Part shown: positions 27,227 through 36,418 of the stretch, piece by piece
Layout of the letters: every line of letters begins with the position of its first letter
How positions within the stretch are numbered: position 1 is the first letter of the stretch
NCBI GenBank assembly: GCA_964596165.1
Contig: CAZQTW010000034.1
Location: 1 to 64,000 of the forward strand
Length of the DNA stretch: 64,000 nucleotides
Direction of reading: 5' to 3'
DNA from: CAYUQT01 sp964596165
Lineage (GTDB): Bacteria; Planctomycetota; Phycisphaerae; UBA1845; JAFGLZ01
Translations under genes and position numbers: made by a program
The notes under the pieces: generated by a model
The model's database searches: none
Told to the model about the DNA's origin: nothing
What the model saw: the letters and a program-made list of their open reading frames with translations, nothing else

Positions 27227-28519
27227 GTGTACGCCCACCGTGACGAACCCGTATCATCCGACAAGCTCCGACGAGGTGAGCGGCTCTTGCTGGCCGAATC
27301 CGGATTCGCACGGGCGATGGGGAGTTCGACGAGCGGGCTCTATCTGACCGGCTTTGCGCTGGCCCTCGGCGCGAACGAGCTCCAGGTGGGCAAACTGGCC
27401 GGGGCCGTCTTCGTTGGCGGTGCGCTGCAGTTCCTGGTCGTGCCCAGCCTGAGTTGGGTTGGGTCGCGTCGGTGGTTTTGCATCACCTGCCTCGGGATCA
27501 CGAGGGTCCTGCGATTCGCTGTCGCCGCCACGCCGCTGCTCTTCCTCTGGGGGCTCACACCGTCAACCCTGATCTGGCTCATCTACGGACTGCTCCTGCT
27601 CAGCGCGATCACGGGTACGGCCGCCGAGACCGTGCGGCAAAGTTGGATGACCGATCTCGTCCCCGGCGCTCACCTGGGTCGATACCTCGGCTGGCGTTCG
27701 GCGATCGGCAGCAGGGCGGGCATCGTGGCCGCCCTCTTGTACTCGCACTTCCTGGAAGTATGGCGAGGGAGCGGTCATCAGACGCTCACCGGTTTTCAAA
27801 CGCTCATCGTCTTTGCAACGTTTTTGGGCGTGATCGGGTTGTTCTGCCTCGCCAAGGCCCCCGAGCCTCCCATGCCGGAGGCAACAACGAAAACCGGCGC
27901 AGTGAGCGGCTTCTCACTGCCCTTCAGGGACAAGCGGTTTTGCGCGTTTATGGTCTTCCAGTGTGCGTGGGTGTTCTCGGTGGGCATCGGAGGAATGTTC
28001 TTTCACCTCTACATGCTCGACTACCTGCAACTCCGTCACCGGCCGATGGGATATGTCTGGGTGGCCGCCACGGACATCCTCAGCGAGATCCTTTCAATGG
28101 CCATGGCGCCGGTCTGGGGCTATCTCGCCGATCGGTGGGGGACCAAGCGGATGCTGCTGCTCGCCGCCGGCATCATCGCAGTCTATCCGCTGCTGTGGAT
28201 TCCGATTACCCCCGGTTTGTGGCCGCTCGTCTTCGTGGTGGTGATCGCTCAACTCGCCAACAGCGGCATGGAGGTTGGCCCGATGACGCTGGCCATGCAA
28301 CTCGCGCCGCAACCACACCGGTCGGTCTACCTGAGCATGTACCGGAGTCTGGCGTGTGTCATGATGGCAGTGGCCCCCGTGGTGGGGGGAGCTATCGCCT
28401 TACGGCTGGGCCCGTCGGCCTGGGTTCTTGGCACATTTGCGTTTACGGGACTGCATGTGGTGTTTATGCTCAGTGCGGCGGGTCGTCTGGGAAGCCTCCT
28501 GTTGCTGCGGCGGGTTTGA
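27227..28519 (+). CDS. MFS-type transporter
   Basis: About 430 residues with some ten to twelve hydrophobic segments typical of the major facilitator superfamily, including LYLTGFALALGANELQVGKL, TPSTLIWLIYGLLLLSAITG and IIAVYPLLWIPITPGLWPLV. A loop between the halves contains WGYLADRWGTKRMLLL, a variant of the MFS cytoplasmic loop motif. The start is uncertain: a GTG at 27227 gives a natural N-terminus, while the first good ATG is 27317. The substrate is unknown. It stands alone, followed by the TPR-STAS gene on the same strand. Confidence 0.75.
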   Translation: MYAHRDEPVSSDKLRRGERLLLAESGFARAMGSSTSGLYLTGFALALGANELQVGKLAGAVFVGGALQFLVVPSLSWVGSRRWFCITCLGITRVLRFAVAATPLLFLWGLTPSTLIWLIYGLLLLSAITGTAAETVRQSWMTDLVPGAHLGRYLGWRSAIGSRAGIVAALLYSHFLEVWRGSGHQTLTGFQTLIVFATFLGVIGLFCLAKAPEPPMPEATTKTGAVSGFSLPFRDKRFCAFMVFQCAWVFSVGIGGMFFHLYMLDYLQLRHRPMGYVWVAATDILSEILSMAMAPVWGYLADRWGTKRMLLLAAGIIAVYPLLWIPITPGLWPLVFVVVIAQLANSGMEVGPMTLAMQLAPQPHRSVYLSMYRSLACVMMAVAPVVGGAIALRLGPSAWVLGTFAFTGLHVVFMLSAAGRLGSLLLLRRV

Positions 28520-28677
28520 GAATCGCCCGTTGAGAGGGACGGGGTGATCGGGCGTTGGGTGTCCGACCGGGACGATCGGGGTTATGATGGGTGCACGCGG
28601 TCCTCGCTTCGCCCCGGGCCGAGCGGATGGCGATCGAGCGTGTCAGGGGTCTGCGGGCAGGACGCCAACGGAACGCT

Positions 28678-29412
28678 ATGGACGTAAATCCCGAACCCAA
28701 ACAAGGCGCGGAAGGCGAGATCGACAGTCCTGATCCGCCCACTCAACTCCGTCTGGCAAACGATCTGTTTCAACAAGGCGAATACTCGAAGGCCGTCGCC
28801 GCCGCTCAACGGGCACTGCAATTGGGCCTGGATACGCCTGAGGCCAGGTTGCTGTTGGGAAAGGCGTGGGGGGCCCAAGGATATCCCATTCAAGCGGCAT
28901 TTCAGTTCAGACAGCTCCTCAGTCGCCACCCGGACCATGCGGAGGCGGCTGCCTGCCACGAATCCGTCCGGCGGATTGTGGCTGCCGTCGATGCAATTCG
29001 TTCCACCAACCCCAGGGAGCTGCAAATCGACATCCGTCGGAATGTGATTATTATCACATTGGTCGGCATGATGGCGCCGTACACCGATGATGAGGACCTG
29101 CGCGGCGGTTTCGATCGCCTGACGATGGCCATTGCCCGCCTGCTGCAACTGGGACTGACGGGGTGCGTCGTCGATCTGACGCATGTCCATTTCGTCACGT
29201 CGTTCTTTCTGGGAATGCTCCTCGAATGGCGTCGCCGGATCTACGCCGAGGGGCGAGTCATGGCCGTATGCGTGACGCGGCCGGAAATCCATGACCTGCT
29301 CGCGTCGTCGCGCATCAGTCGGTTGATGCCGCTCATCGGCACCATGGAACAGGCGATTCAATACGTCAGGGCGGCGTCGGGAAAACAGGAGGATCGTCAT
29401 GATGGGTCATAG
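28678..29412 (+). CDS. TPR-STAS fusion protein
   Basis: A 244-residue soluble protein. Residues about 20-95 form tetratricopeptide-like repeats (LANDLFQQGEYSKAVAAAQR, ARLLLGKAWGAQGYPIQAAF). Residues about 108-225 form a STAS domain (NVIIITLVGMMAP, CVVDLTHVHFVTSFFLGMLL). In SpoIIAA-type proteins a DSSG motif carries the phosphorylated serine; here the matching stretch reads VTSFFLG, so the acceptor appears lost. Its stop codon overlaps the start of the next gene by 14 bases. In-frame ATGs at 28591 and 28627 are alternatives. A regulatory or scaffolding role is inferred only from the domains. Confidence 0.65.
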   Translation: MDVNPEPKQGAEGEIDSPDPPTQLRLANDLFQQGEYSKAVAAAQRALQLGLDTPEARLLLGKAWGAQGYPIQAAFQFRQLLSRHPDHAEAAACHESVRRIVAAVDAIRSTNPRELQIDIRRNVIIITLVGMMAPYTDDEDLRGGFDRLTMAIARLLQLGLTGCVVDLTHVHFVTSFFLGMLLEWRRRIYAEGRVMAVCVTRPEIHDLLASSRISRLMPLIGTMEQAIQYVRAASGKQEDRHDGS

Positions 29413-31078
29413 TCCCCTGGTACGGACACTGGGCCTGCTGCTCTCCACGGGGTTCTTGCTGATGATCGGTCATGCGGCCCGATCCGACTCCGGCCTGGTC
29501 GCCCACTGGCCGCTGGCCGGTGACTGCAAAGACCACTCCGGCAACGGAAACCACGGCCGGAATCACGGTGTCGATCTCACGGCTCCCGGACCCGACGGCA
29601 AACCGAGCACGGCGGCACGATTCGACGGCCGCGATGACTACATTGAGGTCGAGCCGAGCCCGTCCTTGTCGCTCGGGGCGAAGGACTTCTCGATCTCCGC
29701 GTGGGTGCACACGGCGGAGGATCTCGATGATGTCCTGGGGGACCTTGTCAGCAAGTACGATCCCGTCGCGCGCCGGGGCTTGAACTTCAACATCAAGATC
29801 CATGCCGGCGTAACGTCCTCTCAGTCCAACTACCGAAACGTCGAGTTCGGTATAGACAACGGCAAGATCGAACAGCCGTGGACCGACTGCGGCCGGCCGG
29901 GTAACACGATCTACGTCTGCGCGCTGGCGGTCTGCGAGGGCCAACTCTACGCCGGGACCTACGAGCACGGTGAGAACGAGGCCGGGCACGTCTACCGTTA
30001 CGCCGGGGGCAAGCAGTGGGAGGACTGCGGCAGTCCCGACAAGGCCAACGCGGTCTTCGCCCTGGCGGTGTACGGAGGCAAGCTGCACGCCGGGACCGCT
30101 CGGTACAACGCCGAAGGGTCGGCACTGACCCGGTCGCCGAATCAGAACGCCGGCGGGCGGGTCTATCGATACGAGGGCGACAAGAAATGGGTCGGTTGCG
30201 GCCGTCTCGGCGACGCCAACGAGACGTTCGGCATGGCCGTGTACAAGGGCAAGCTCTACGCGATCCCGCTGTATTCGCCGGGGGTTTTCGAATTCGACGG
30301 CAAGGACCAGTGGAAGTTCGTCGGCATTCCCGGCGGCCGGCGGTCGATGGCGTTGGCCGTCTGGAACGGCCATCTCTACAGCACCGGCAACGGCGGCGCG
30401 GGCGTCTGGCGTTGGGAAGGGGGCGAACGCTGGAAGGACTGTGGCCGACAGGCCGACGAAACCCAGACCTACTCCGTGATGATCTACGAAGGCAACCTGT
30501 ACGTGGGTACGTGGGCCCACGGCAGCGTCTTTCGCTATGACGGCGACACGACGTGGACCAGCATCGGCCGACTGGGCGAAGAACTCGAGGTCATGGGCGT
30601 GGCCGTCTACAACGGCAAGTTCTACGGGGGGACGCTGCCGCTGGGTCAGGTCTACCGTCACGACGGGGGGACGACATGGACGTTGATGGGCAGGCTCGAC
30701 ATGACCCCGGACGTAAAGTACCGGCGCGTGTGGTCGATGGCGGTGTATCAGGGCAAGCTGTTCGCTGGGACGCTGCCTTCGGGACACGTGTGGTCGTTCG
30801 AGGCCGGCAAGAGCGCGACGTATGATCGTGAACTCAAACCCGGCTGGCGCCACCTGGTCGGCGTCCGCGAGGGCAACAGGCTGAAGCTCTACATCGACGG
30901 AAAGCTTGCGGCAACCTCGGCGGCATTCGACCCGACGGACTACGACCTCTCGAACGACAAACCGCTGAAGATCGGCGTCGGTTCGCATGACTACTTCAAC
31001 GGGTCCATGAGGGACGTGCGCGTTTACGGTCGGGCGCTCTCTGACAAGGAGATTACCGCGTTGCACGGAGGTCGGTAA
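29399..31078 (+). CDS. Secreted LamG-like protein with inserted seven-repeat propeller
   Basis: A 559-residue protein with a signal peptide (LGLLLSTGFLLMIGHAARSD). The LamG/concanavalin-type fold starts at SGLVAHWPLAGDCKDHSGNG and FDGRDDYIEV and runs to about residue 150. It resumes at about 480 with GWRHLVGVREGNRLKLYIDG and ends with MRDVRVYGRALSDKEI. Between the halves lie seven repeats of about 45 residues, each with W-x-x-C/I/M-G followed by AVY-x-GKLYAGT (for example LAVYGGKLHAGT, VAVYNGKFYGGT). These should fold as a seven-bladed propeller. AGGAGG upstream sets the start. Glycan or protein binding at the surface is likely; no catalytic site is seen. Confidence 0.7.
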   Translation: MMGHSPLVRTLGLLLSTGFLLMIGHAARSDSGLVAHWPLAGDCKDHSGNGNHGRNHGVDLTAPGPDGKPSTAARFDGRDDYIEVEPSPSLSLGAKDFSISAWVHTAEDLDDVLGDLVSKYDPVARRGLNFNIKIHAGVTSSQSNYRNVEFGIDNGKIEQPWTDCGRPGNTIYVCALAVCEGQLYAGTYEHGENEAGHVYRYAGGKQWEDCGSPDKANAVFALAVYGGKLHAGTARYNAEGSALTRSPNQNAGGRVYRYEGDKKWVGCGRLGDANETFGMAVYKGKLYAIPLYSPGVFEFDGKDQWKFVGIPGGRRSMALAVWNGHLYSTGNGGAGVWRWEGGERWKDCGRQADETQTYSVMIYEGNLYVGTWAHGSVFRYDGDTTWTSIGRLGEELEVMGVAVYNGKFYGGTLPLGQVYRHDGGTTWTLMGRLDMTPDVKYRRVWSMAVYQGKLFAGTLPSGHVWSFEAGKSATYDRELKPGWRHLVGVREGNRLKLYIDGKLAATSAAFDPTDYDLSNDKPLKIGVGSHDYFNGSMRDVRVYGRALSDKEITALHGGR

Positions 31079-31107
31079 GGCGGACGTTGAATTCGAAGGG
31101 TGCGGCC

Positions 31108-31914
31108 GTGATCGATATCGATCAGTTGCCGATTCCGGACTGGGGTCTGCACTGTCCTTCTTGTGGTGCAAGCTTGGCGGGTTTGCAGGACCATGTCTGC
31201 ACCGCGTGCGGAAAAGCCTTCGACATTCGTGCAGTGCTTGAGACCCATCGACCCATCGCGGACATCGGCCTGACCTGCCCAATGTGCGGGTATCTCTTGA
31301 CGGGCTTGATGGTTGACAGATGTCCGGAGTGTAACACGGGGTTCTCGGTTCGCGACCTGATTGAGGAGCGCAGGTCGACTGCCGCCACCTATTCGCTGCA
31401 GTTGGGCGATCCGAGCGATCATCACATCAAGAAACGTGAACCGGTATTCACCGGGCGCGAGCGCCCGCTGCCGAATTTCGGCTTGTCCTGTGGTCATTGT
31501 CGGGCGCCTCTGATGGGTGCACCGGAGGACTCCTGCCCGGCATGTGGCCGATCGTTTGATGTGTTCGCGGTGATCCCGGAGGGGGAGTGGGTGGACGTCT
31601 CCGCTTTTGTCCACCCGGGCTTCCTGAGTCTGGCCAAAGTCGCCCTCTACGGTAATGGTGTCCCCTACTTGATCGACAACGCTCGCCTCAACGTAATGTA
31701 CGGTGGGAACCCGCCGGTTGCTTCGGGAAAGCTTCGCGTTCCCCGAAGCTTCTTCTTTGATGCTCTCCACACATTCGCGGCCGCAAATGAGCCGTCCCCC
31801 CTCTATGCACTGGTCGAGTGGATCTGTCCCGCATGCCGCGAGGCCGTGCCCGCCGGCTTTGAGATCTGCTGGAACTGCGGCGCTTCTCACCCGGACTCGC
31901 CCCTCGACGAATGA
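31108..31914 (+). CDS. Four-zinc-ribbon protein with DUF2007-like domain
   Basis: About 268 residues, no signal. Three zinc ribbons come first: LHCPSCGASL...CTACG, LTCPMCGYLL...CPECN and LSCGHCRAPL...CPACG. A DUF2007-like segment follows (WVDVSAFVHPGFLSLAKVAL, then GVPYLIDN and LRVPRSFF), and a fourth ribbon ends the protein (WICPACREAV...CWNCG). DUF2007 is thought to be a signalling domain, but its role is not known. The GTG at 31108 has GAAGGG seven bases upstream; a TTG at 31087 would add seven residues. The partner of the ribbons, nucleic acid or protein, cannot be told. Confidence 0.65.
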   Translation: MIDIDQLPIPDWGLHCPSCGASLAGLQDHVCTACGKAFDIRAVLETHRPIADIGLTCPMCGYLLTGLMVDRCPECNTGFSVRDLIEERRSTAATYSLQLGDPSDHHIKKREPVFTGRERPLPNFGLSCGHCRAPLMGAPEDSCPACGRSFDVFAVIPEGEWVDVSAFVHPGFLSLAKVALYGNGVPYLIDNARLNVMYGGNPPVASGKLRVPRSFFFDALHTFAAANEPSPLYALVEWICPACREAVPAGFEICWNCGASHPDSPLDE

Positions 31915-31984
31915 CGTCGAATCGGGTACCTACCAGTAGCGGCTTCGGTCCTTCTAAGAGTCGACGACCCGGAGGAGCATGACG

Positions 31985-33565
31985 ATGATGGGCTACCTTG
32001 CGCTCTCGTTGGGGGCATTTCTTGCAGCGTCTGAGGCCAAGACCGGCGAGCCTTACGAACTCGCCGGCAAACGCCTGGTGTTCACAAGCTGGTACTACGT
32101 TCGACCGGGCGGCTTCGCCTGGGTGGACGATAAGGGCAACGGTGTGACGGTCGTCGGCGCGCAAGGGCCCTGGGAGGCACACTTCAGGCGGCACGACTAT
32201 CCTCACGGCATCCGCATCGTCGTTGAGCCGGCGCAGAAGATCGGCCCGATCATCAACTGCGAGCGCCCGTGGGAGGGCAAAGGCGTCAACATCGGCACAC
32301 TGATTCACCATGAGGGCAAGTACAAGGGGTGGGGCGGATCTCAGGCGGCCGACGGGCGCAAGTACGCCTGCTACTTCGAGTCGAAGGACGGCATGAAGTG
32401 GGAGCGGCCGAATCTGGGCCTCGTCGAATTCGGCGGCAACAAGGACAACAACCTCCTGGAAACCGGTCCGGGGACGGTCTTCGTCGATCCGGCCGGTCCG
32501 CCCGAGGAACGTTACAAGGCCGTCAGCGAGGGCGATGTCGATCCCAAGGTCGTCGAGGAGTTCCGCAAGCGTCGCCCCGATGCGTACGAGCATCGCGCCT
32601 GGCGGGCCGACGTGGGCAAATACTTCGGCGTGCTGGGGGCGGTGTCACCCGATGGGTTCCGATGGCGCCGCCTGGATTTCCCGTTGTCGATCGAGCATTG
32701 CGACACGCAGGTGGTGGCCTATTACGATCAGCAGCTCCGCAAGTACGTCGTTTACACGCGCAACTGGATGGTGGGACCGATGTCAGCCAAGTTCCCGGAC
32801 GAGCGGGGCCTGAGGTGGCTGAATGTAGGACGTCGGTCCATTGGCCGGACCGAGAGCGACAACTTCCGCGAATTCCCGCTCTCGAATGTCATTCTGGAGC
32901 CGGGACCCGGCCTTCTACCGTCCGACACGCTTTACACCAACTGCAAGACAACAATTCCCGGGGCGCCGGACCAGCATCTGCTCTTCCCGACCATATGGCA
33001 TACCAGCGACGATTCATGCAGCGTCGTCGTGGCATCGAGCCATAACGGCAAGATCTGGCAGTGGCTGCCCGGTGAGCCTGTCCTTAGAACGGGCCCGTTC
33101 GGCGCGTGGGATGGCGGCTGCCTCTTTGCCTCACCCAACCTTGTCGAGTTGCCGAACGGCGATTTCGTGTTGCCCTACACAGGCTACATCTTCCCGCACA
33201 AGTACCCGCGAGGTCAGTGGAAGTTCCAGACAGGCTATGCCGTCTGGCCGAAGGGCCGCCTGGCGGCGATCGAAGCGGTGGATCGCGGCGAGTTCGCGAC
33301 CGTGGGGATTGTCCCGCCGGGACGGAAGCTCCGAATCAATGCACTGACCCAAAGGGCGGGAAGCATTCTCGTCGAGGTCGTCGGACAGAACGGCCAGCCT
33401 ATTGCCGGGCGCACATTCGCCGACGCAAAGCCGATCATCGGCGATCAGCCCAAGGCAGTCATTGCCTGGAAGGGTACGGACGATCTCGGGCACAAAGACG
33501 GTGAGTACATCTACCTGCGATTCCAATTGGAGAAGGCAAAACTCTTCGGCCTGGAGTTTGAGTGA
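31985..33565 (+). CDS. GH32/43-like five-bladed propeller protein (paralogue 1)
   Basis: A 526-residue protein with a short signal-like N-terminus (GYLALSLGAFLAASEA). The middle has glycosidase-propeller traits found in planctomycete GH32-like proteins: GTLIHHEGKYKGWGG, CYFESKDGMKWERPNLGLVE, VSPDGFRWRR and WDGGCLFASPNLVELPNGDF. The C-terminus is a small beta domain ending LEKAKLFGLEFE, shared with the protein at 36419-38332. GGAGGAG at 31971-31977 is too near the first ATG (31979), so the ATG at 31985 or 31988 is more likely. The substrate is unknown. Confidence 0.6.
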   Translation: MMGYLALSLGAFLAASEAKTGEPYELAGKRLVFTSWYYVRPGGFAWVDDKGNGVTVVGAQGPWEAHFRRHDYPHGIRIVVEPAQKIGPIINCERPWEGKGVNIGTLIHHEGKYKGWGGSQAADGRKYACYFESKDGMKWERPNLGLVEFGGNKDNNLLETGPGTVFVDPAGPPEERYKAVSEGDVDPKVVEEFRKRRPDAYEHRAWRADVGKYFGVLGAVSPDGFRWRRLDFPLSIEHCDTQVVAYYDQQLRKYVVYTRNWMVGPMSAKFPDERGLRWLNVGRRSIGRTESDNFREFPLSNVILEPGPGLLPSDTLYTNCKTTIPGAPDQHLLFPTIWHTSDDSCSVVVASSHNGKIWQWLPGEPVLRTGPFGAWDGGCLFASPNLVELPNGDFVLPYTGYIFPHKYPRGQWKFQTGYAVWPKGRLAAIEAVDRGEFATVGIVPPGRKLRINALTQRAGSILVEVVGQNGQPIAGRTFADAKPIIGDQPKAVIAWKGTDDLGHKDGEYIYLRFQLEKAKLFGLEFE

Positions 33566-33616
33566 GACAAACCAAGGTTGTCCGGCCGCCCTTGAGCCCG
33601 GTAGATGAAGGACGGA

Positions 33617-34717
33617 TCAGCCTGGGCGTTTTGTTCCGACCTCTTCGTAGGTCCAGGCGGGCTCAAACCCAGCCGGGAGTTTGAGCACGGGGCCATCCTT
33701 GGTGTTGGGGTGGACCTTTCGTAGTCGTTCGCTGCGGCCGCCGATCGTAGGGGTGTCGGCGAATCGTATGAGGCCCATATTGGTCACGGACATCATCGCG
33801 CCTACGCCGTCGAGGAGCATTCGAGAAAAGAGGACATACTTGCCGTCCGGCGACAGCGTGCCGCCGTAGATGTGCCGCCCATCTTCGCCATAGAGCAGAC
33901 GGGAACTCGACCCATCGCCATCGGCCATCCACAACTGAGTCCAGGTCTGCTCATCCCCGTGACCACCGGGGTGATGAGAGAAGATGATGTGTTTGGAATC
34001 CGGAAACCAATCGGGCGTGCACTCCGAACCGCCCGGGGTGTCCTGTCCGAGCAGGCCGGCCATGTGCTGCCCGCCTTCTTTGAACTTCCTTATCGGATTG
34101 ATTTCGCCTGTTTCCGCATTCATCCGGACAACAGTCCATTCCTCTCCGAAGGCGCTGCTCACGCCGCAGAACCATTTGCCGTCGGGCGACCAGTAGAGTT
34201 GTTGATAGATTCTCTTTCGGGGCAACTGGCGAACCACCTTCTTCGTGGCCAGGTCGATGATCTCGATTCCCTTCATCGTCAGGCATGAGACCTGCTTGCC
34301 GTCCGGCGACCACGCTGCCCAGGGGAATTCACCTTCTTTGCCCAGCTCGACCGGATCGGATCCGTCGGCGTTGGCGAGGATCACGTGGCCCTGAAAACCC
34401 CAGCGGTTGTAATGGATAGGGGTGGCCGTCGAGATGCGTCGGTAGAGCACCTTCTTGCCGTCGGGCGAGAAGCGGGGCGCCCCCTCGTTGAAGCCCGGCG
34501 TCTGAGTGATGTTCCTGCTCTCCGTGCCGTCCGGGCGCATCAGGAAGAGGTCCATATCGCCCTTCGACGTCGGGGCTCCGTACATGATCCATCCCTTCGA
34601 GCGGACTTCTCGGGCCAATTGCTCCAGCCACGACTCAGCGGACGAGGGTGTTGGGTTCGAAAAAGGCTCCGCCGCAAGACCTGCCAGGAGGGCAAGACCG
34701 CATGGAATCGTAAACAT
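33617..34717 (-). CDS. Secreted PD40/TolB-like beta-propeller protein
   Basis: A 366-residue protein with a signal peptide (FTIPCGLALLAGLAAEP). It carries repeated PD40-type blades, each with the SPDGK motif: RFSPDGKKVLYRR, AWSPDGKQVSCLT, YWSPDGKWFCGV, DWFPDSKHIIFS and LSPDGKYVLFSR. The propeller presumably binds a ligand or partner; no catalytic residues are evident. It begins 12 bases after the stop of the gene at 34730-36121, with GGAG between, so the two are an operon. Confidence 0.7.
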   Translation of the reverse strand: MFTIPCGLALLAGLAAEPFSNPTPSSAESWLEQLAREVRSKGWIMYGAPTSKGDMDLFLMRPDGTESRNITQTPGFNEGAPRFSPDGKKVLYRRISTATPIHYNRWGFQGHVILANADGSDPVELGKEGEFPWAAWSPDGKQVSCLTMKGIEIIDLATKKVVRQLPRKRIYQQLYWSPDGKWFCGVSSAFGEEWTVVRMNAETGEINPIRKFKEGGQHMAGLLGQDTPGGSECTPDWFPDSKHIIFSHHPGGHGDEQTWTQLWMADGDGSSSRLLYGEDGRHIYGGTLSPDGKYVLFSRMLLDGVGAMMSVTNMGLIRFADTPTIGGRSERLRKVHPNTKDGPVLKLPAGFEPAWTYEEVGTKRPG

Positions 34718-34729
34718 GGCCGCACTCCA

Positions 34730-36121
34730 TCAGAACCCGCGAACGAGGTACGCCTGAAGCAGCCCCGACTCGTCGGAGTTGAACAGTCCCATTGTGCCGT
34801 CGGGCGAGAGAAACGGGTGAATATGGGCTTCGCCCTTGCAAGACGATCGAGGCCTCAGCAGGCATCGGACATTGTTCAGCGGATCCTGTCCCGGTCTACC
34901 CAACTCGGCCACGTAGACCTGAGCTTCCTTGTTAAACGGGCCTCCGTCCGAGATGAGCCGGCGTCCGGCGATGTCCTTGCCGAAGTGGTAAAAGTGAGGA
35001 TTGGGGAATGACCGCGATAAGTCGTTCCGCACGCCGCCCGGGGTCTTGATGCCCACGTGGCCCGCATGCGGCGCGGCACGCCCTTCGATCAGTGGCGCCT
35101 CCGGCGGCTTCAGCGTGCCGGTGCTCGTGATCGCCCACGTATCTCGTCCCCGCCAACACTGGTGCCCTTGGCAGTGCTCGTTGCCGTCGCGGCCCCAGGG
35201 CATGTCGCGGAACTCCGAGCCGTCGTCGCGGATAACGTGAATGTCGGCCCCCACGCCGCTCACCAGACAGGTGATCGATCCGCGGGCATCATAGGCGCAA
35301 CCGTGGTTTTCCTGGATGAGAATGTCGCGAGAGGCCCGCGGATCGGTGCTGCGGCAGTACTGAGGATGCATATTGCACCACGTGGGTCCATGGATCACCG
35401 CTTGCACCGTCGCCGAGACCAGGTCAAAGACCATCAGCCCCCACGGGGCATTCTTGGTCTTGCCGTCGCCGAAGAAGGCCGAGAGCGCGATCCGCTTGCC
35501 GTCGGAAGAGATGGTTGAAAGAGGATAGATCTCGCTGGGGCGAAACCGTGTGCCGGGCAGCGCCTTGTCGACGACGAGGATCGTACGGCGGTCGGTGCCG
35601 TCGAGGTTCACCCGATTGAGCGTCAGCCGTCCTCCTCCCGGTTCTGTCTCATCGACAAAATAGTACACGTATTTGCCGTCGGGTGAAACGGAAGCGGCCG
35701 TCGCGCCGGTCTCGTGAGTAATCGGCTGCAAGGCGAAGTCGTCCTCGATGTCGCAAAGCAAATACTGATGCTTCGGGTCATCCTTGCTGCCCCCGTGCGC
35801 CGTGGCCGAGCGATGCAGGACGAATCGCTTGGAGTCCGGCGTAAAGACCTGGGCCTCCATGTAGAGGTGTGAGGCCGGTACGTCGGCCTCCGTTGTCAGT
35901 TGGATGACCTCCAGCTCCTTGGGCGAGTCCTTGTCAAGAAGATCCGGCCGAACCTTGCGTGCGGGCTGTCTCTTCGTACGCCGAATAGCCTGCCCCGCTC
36001 GGCTCCGCGAGGGATGCGTGACGGAACTCGCAACGACACCACCGCAGGCGACCACGGCTTGCGTCACAAAACGCCTCCGCGAAATGCCGGCCGACTGACG
36101 CCGGGGAGTCCTCCTAGCCAT
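34730..36121 (-). CDS. Tat-exported beta-propeller protein (oligogalacturonate-lyase-like fold)
   Basis: A 463-residue protein with a twin-arginine signal (SRRRFVTQAVVACGGVVASS). Several PD40-like blades follow: VFTPDSKRFVLH, SVSPDGKYVYYF, TISSDGKRIALSA and FLSPDGTMGLF. A His-rich stretch (EHCQGHQC) and PHAGHVGIK could bind metal, as in propeller lyases acting on pectin fragments, but this is not established. It is the first gene of a two-gene minus-strand operon, with AGGAGG before the start. A Tat signal implies folding, perhaps with a cofactor, before export. Confidence 0.65.
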   Translation of the reverse strand: MARRTPRRQSAGISRRRFVTQAVVACGGVVASSVTHPSRSRAGQAIRRTKRQPARKVRPDLLDKDSPKELEVIQLTTEADVPASHLYMEAQVFTPDSKRFVLHRSATAHGGSKDDPKHQYLLCDIEDDFALQPITHETGATAASVSPDGKYVYYFVDETEPGGGRLTLNRVNLDGTDRRTILVVDKALPGTRFRPSEIYPLSTISSDGKRIALSAFFGDGKTKNAPWGLMVFDLVSATVQAVIHGPTWCNMHPQYCRSTDPRASRDILIQENHGCAYDARGSITCLVSGVGADIHVIRDDGSEFRDMPWGRDGNEHCQGHQCWRGRDTWAITSTGTLKPPEAPLIEGRAAPHAGHVGIKTPGGVRNDLSRSFPNPHFYHFGKDIAGRRLISDGGPFNKEAQVYVAELGRPGQDPLNNVRCLLRPRSSCKGEAHIHPFLSPDGTMGLFNSDESGLLQAYLVRGF

Positions 36122-36418
36122 GCCCGATGCCTCCTGCCCCGTATGGCGTTCTGCTCCTGCCTACCCGCGACCGCACGGGGCCCCTGATGCGTGGGCATTG
36201 TAACCCCGTGGGGTTTCAATGCATACGTACGGATCCATGTCCTTCTGGGGCCACAGGGCGTACGATTGCACGCATCAGGCGATGCATGTCCCTCCTGCGG
36301 CGCGAGATTGCCTGCTTCTGTGCGTGTCTGTGATGTTCGTTTTATCAGGAGCGGCCATTTGACATCACGTTTGGCACAAGGCAGCATACACATACAGCAC
36401 GGATAGTGGGAGACTCGA

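Noticed and set aside
26847..27311. Frames of 76-129 codons between the phosphodiesterase and MFS genes
   Set aside because: They run through a terminator-like hairpin and degenerate tract and have no homology-type features.
29366..31282. 638-codon minus-strand frame opposite the LamG-propeller gene
   Set aside because: It spans two real plus-strand genes and the gap between them and has no domain features.
34730..36121. Naming the Tat-exported propeller an oligogalacturonate lyase
   Set aside because: The PD40 blades and His patch are suggestive, but the family-specific catalytic pattern could not be placed.
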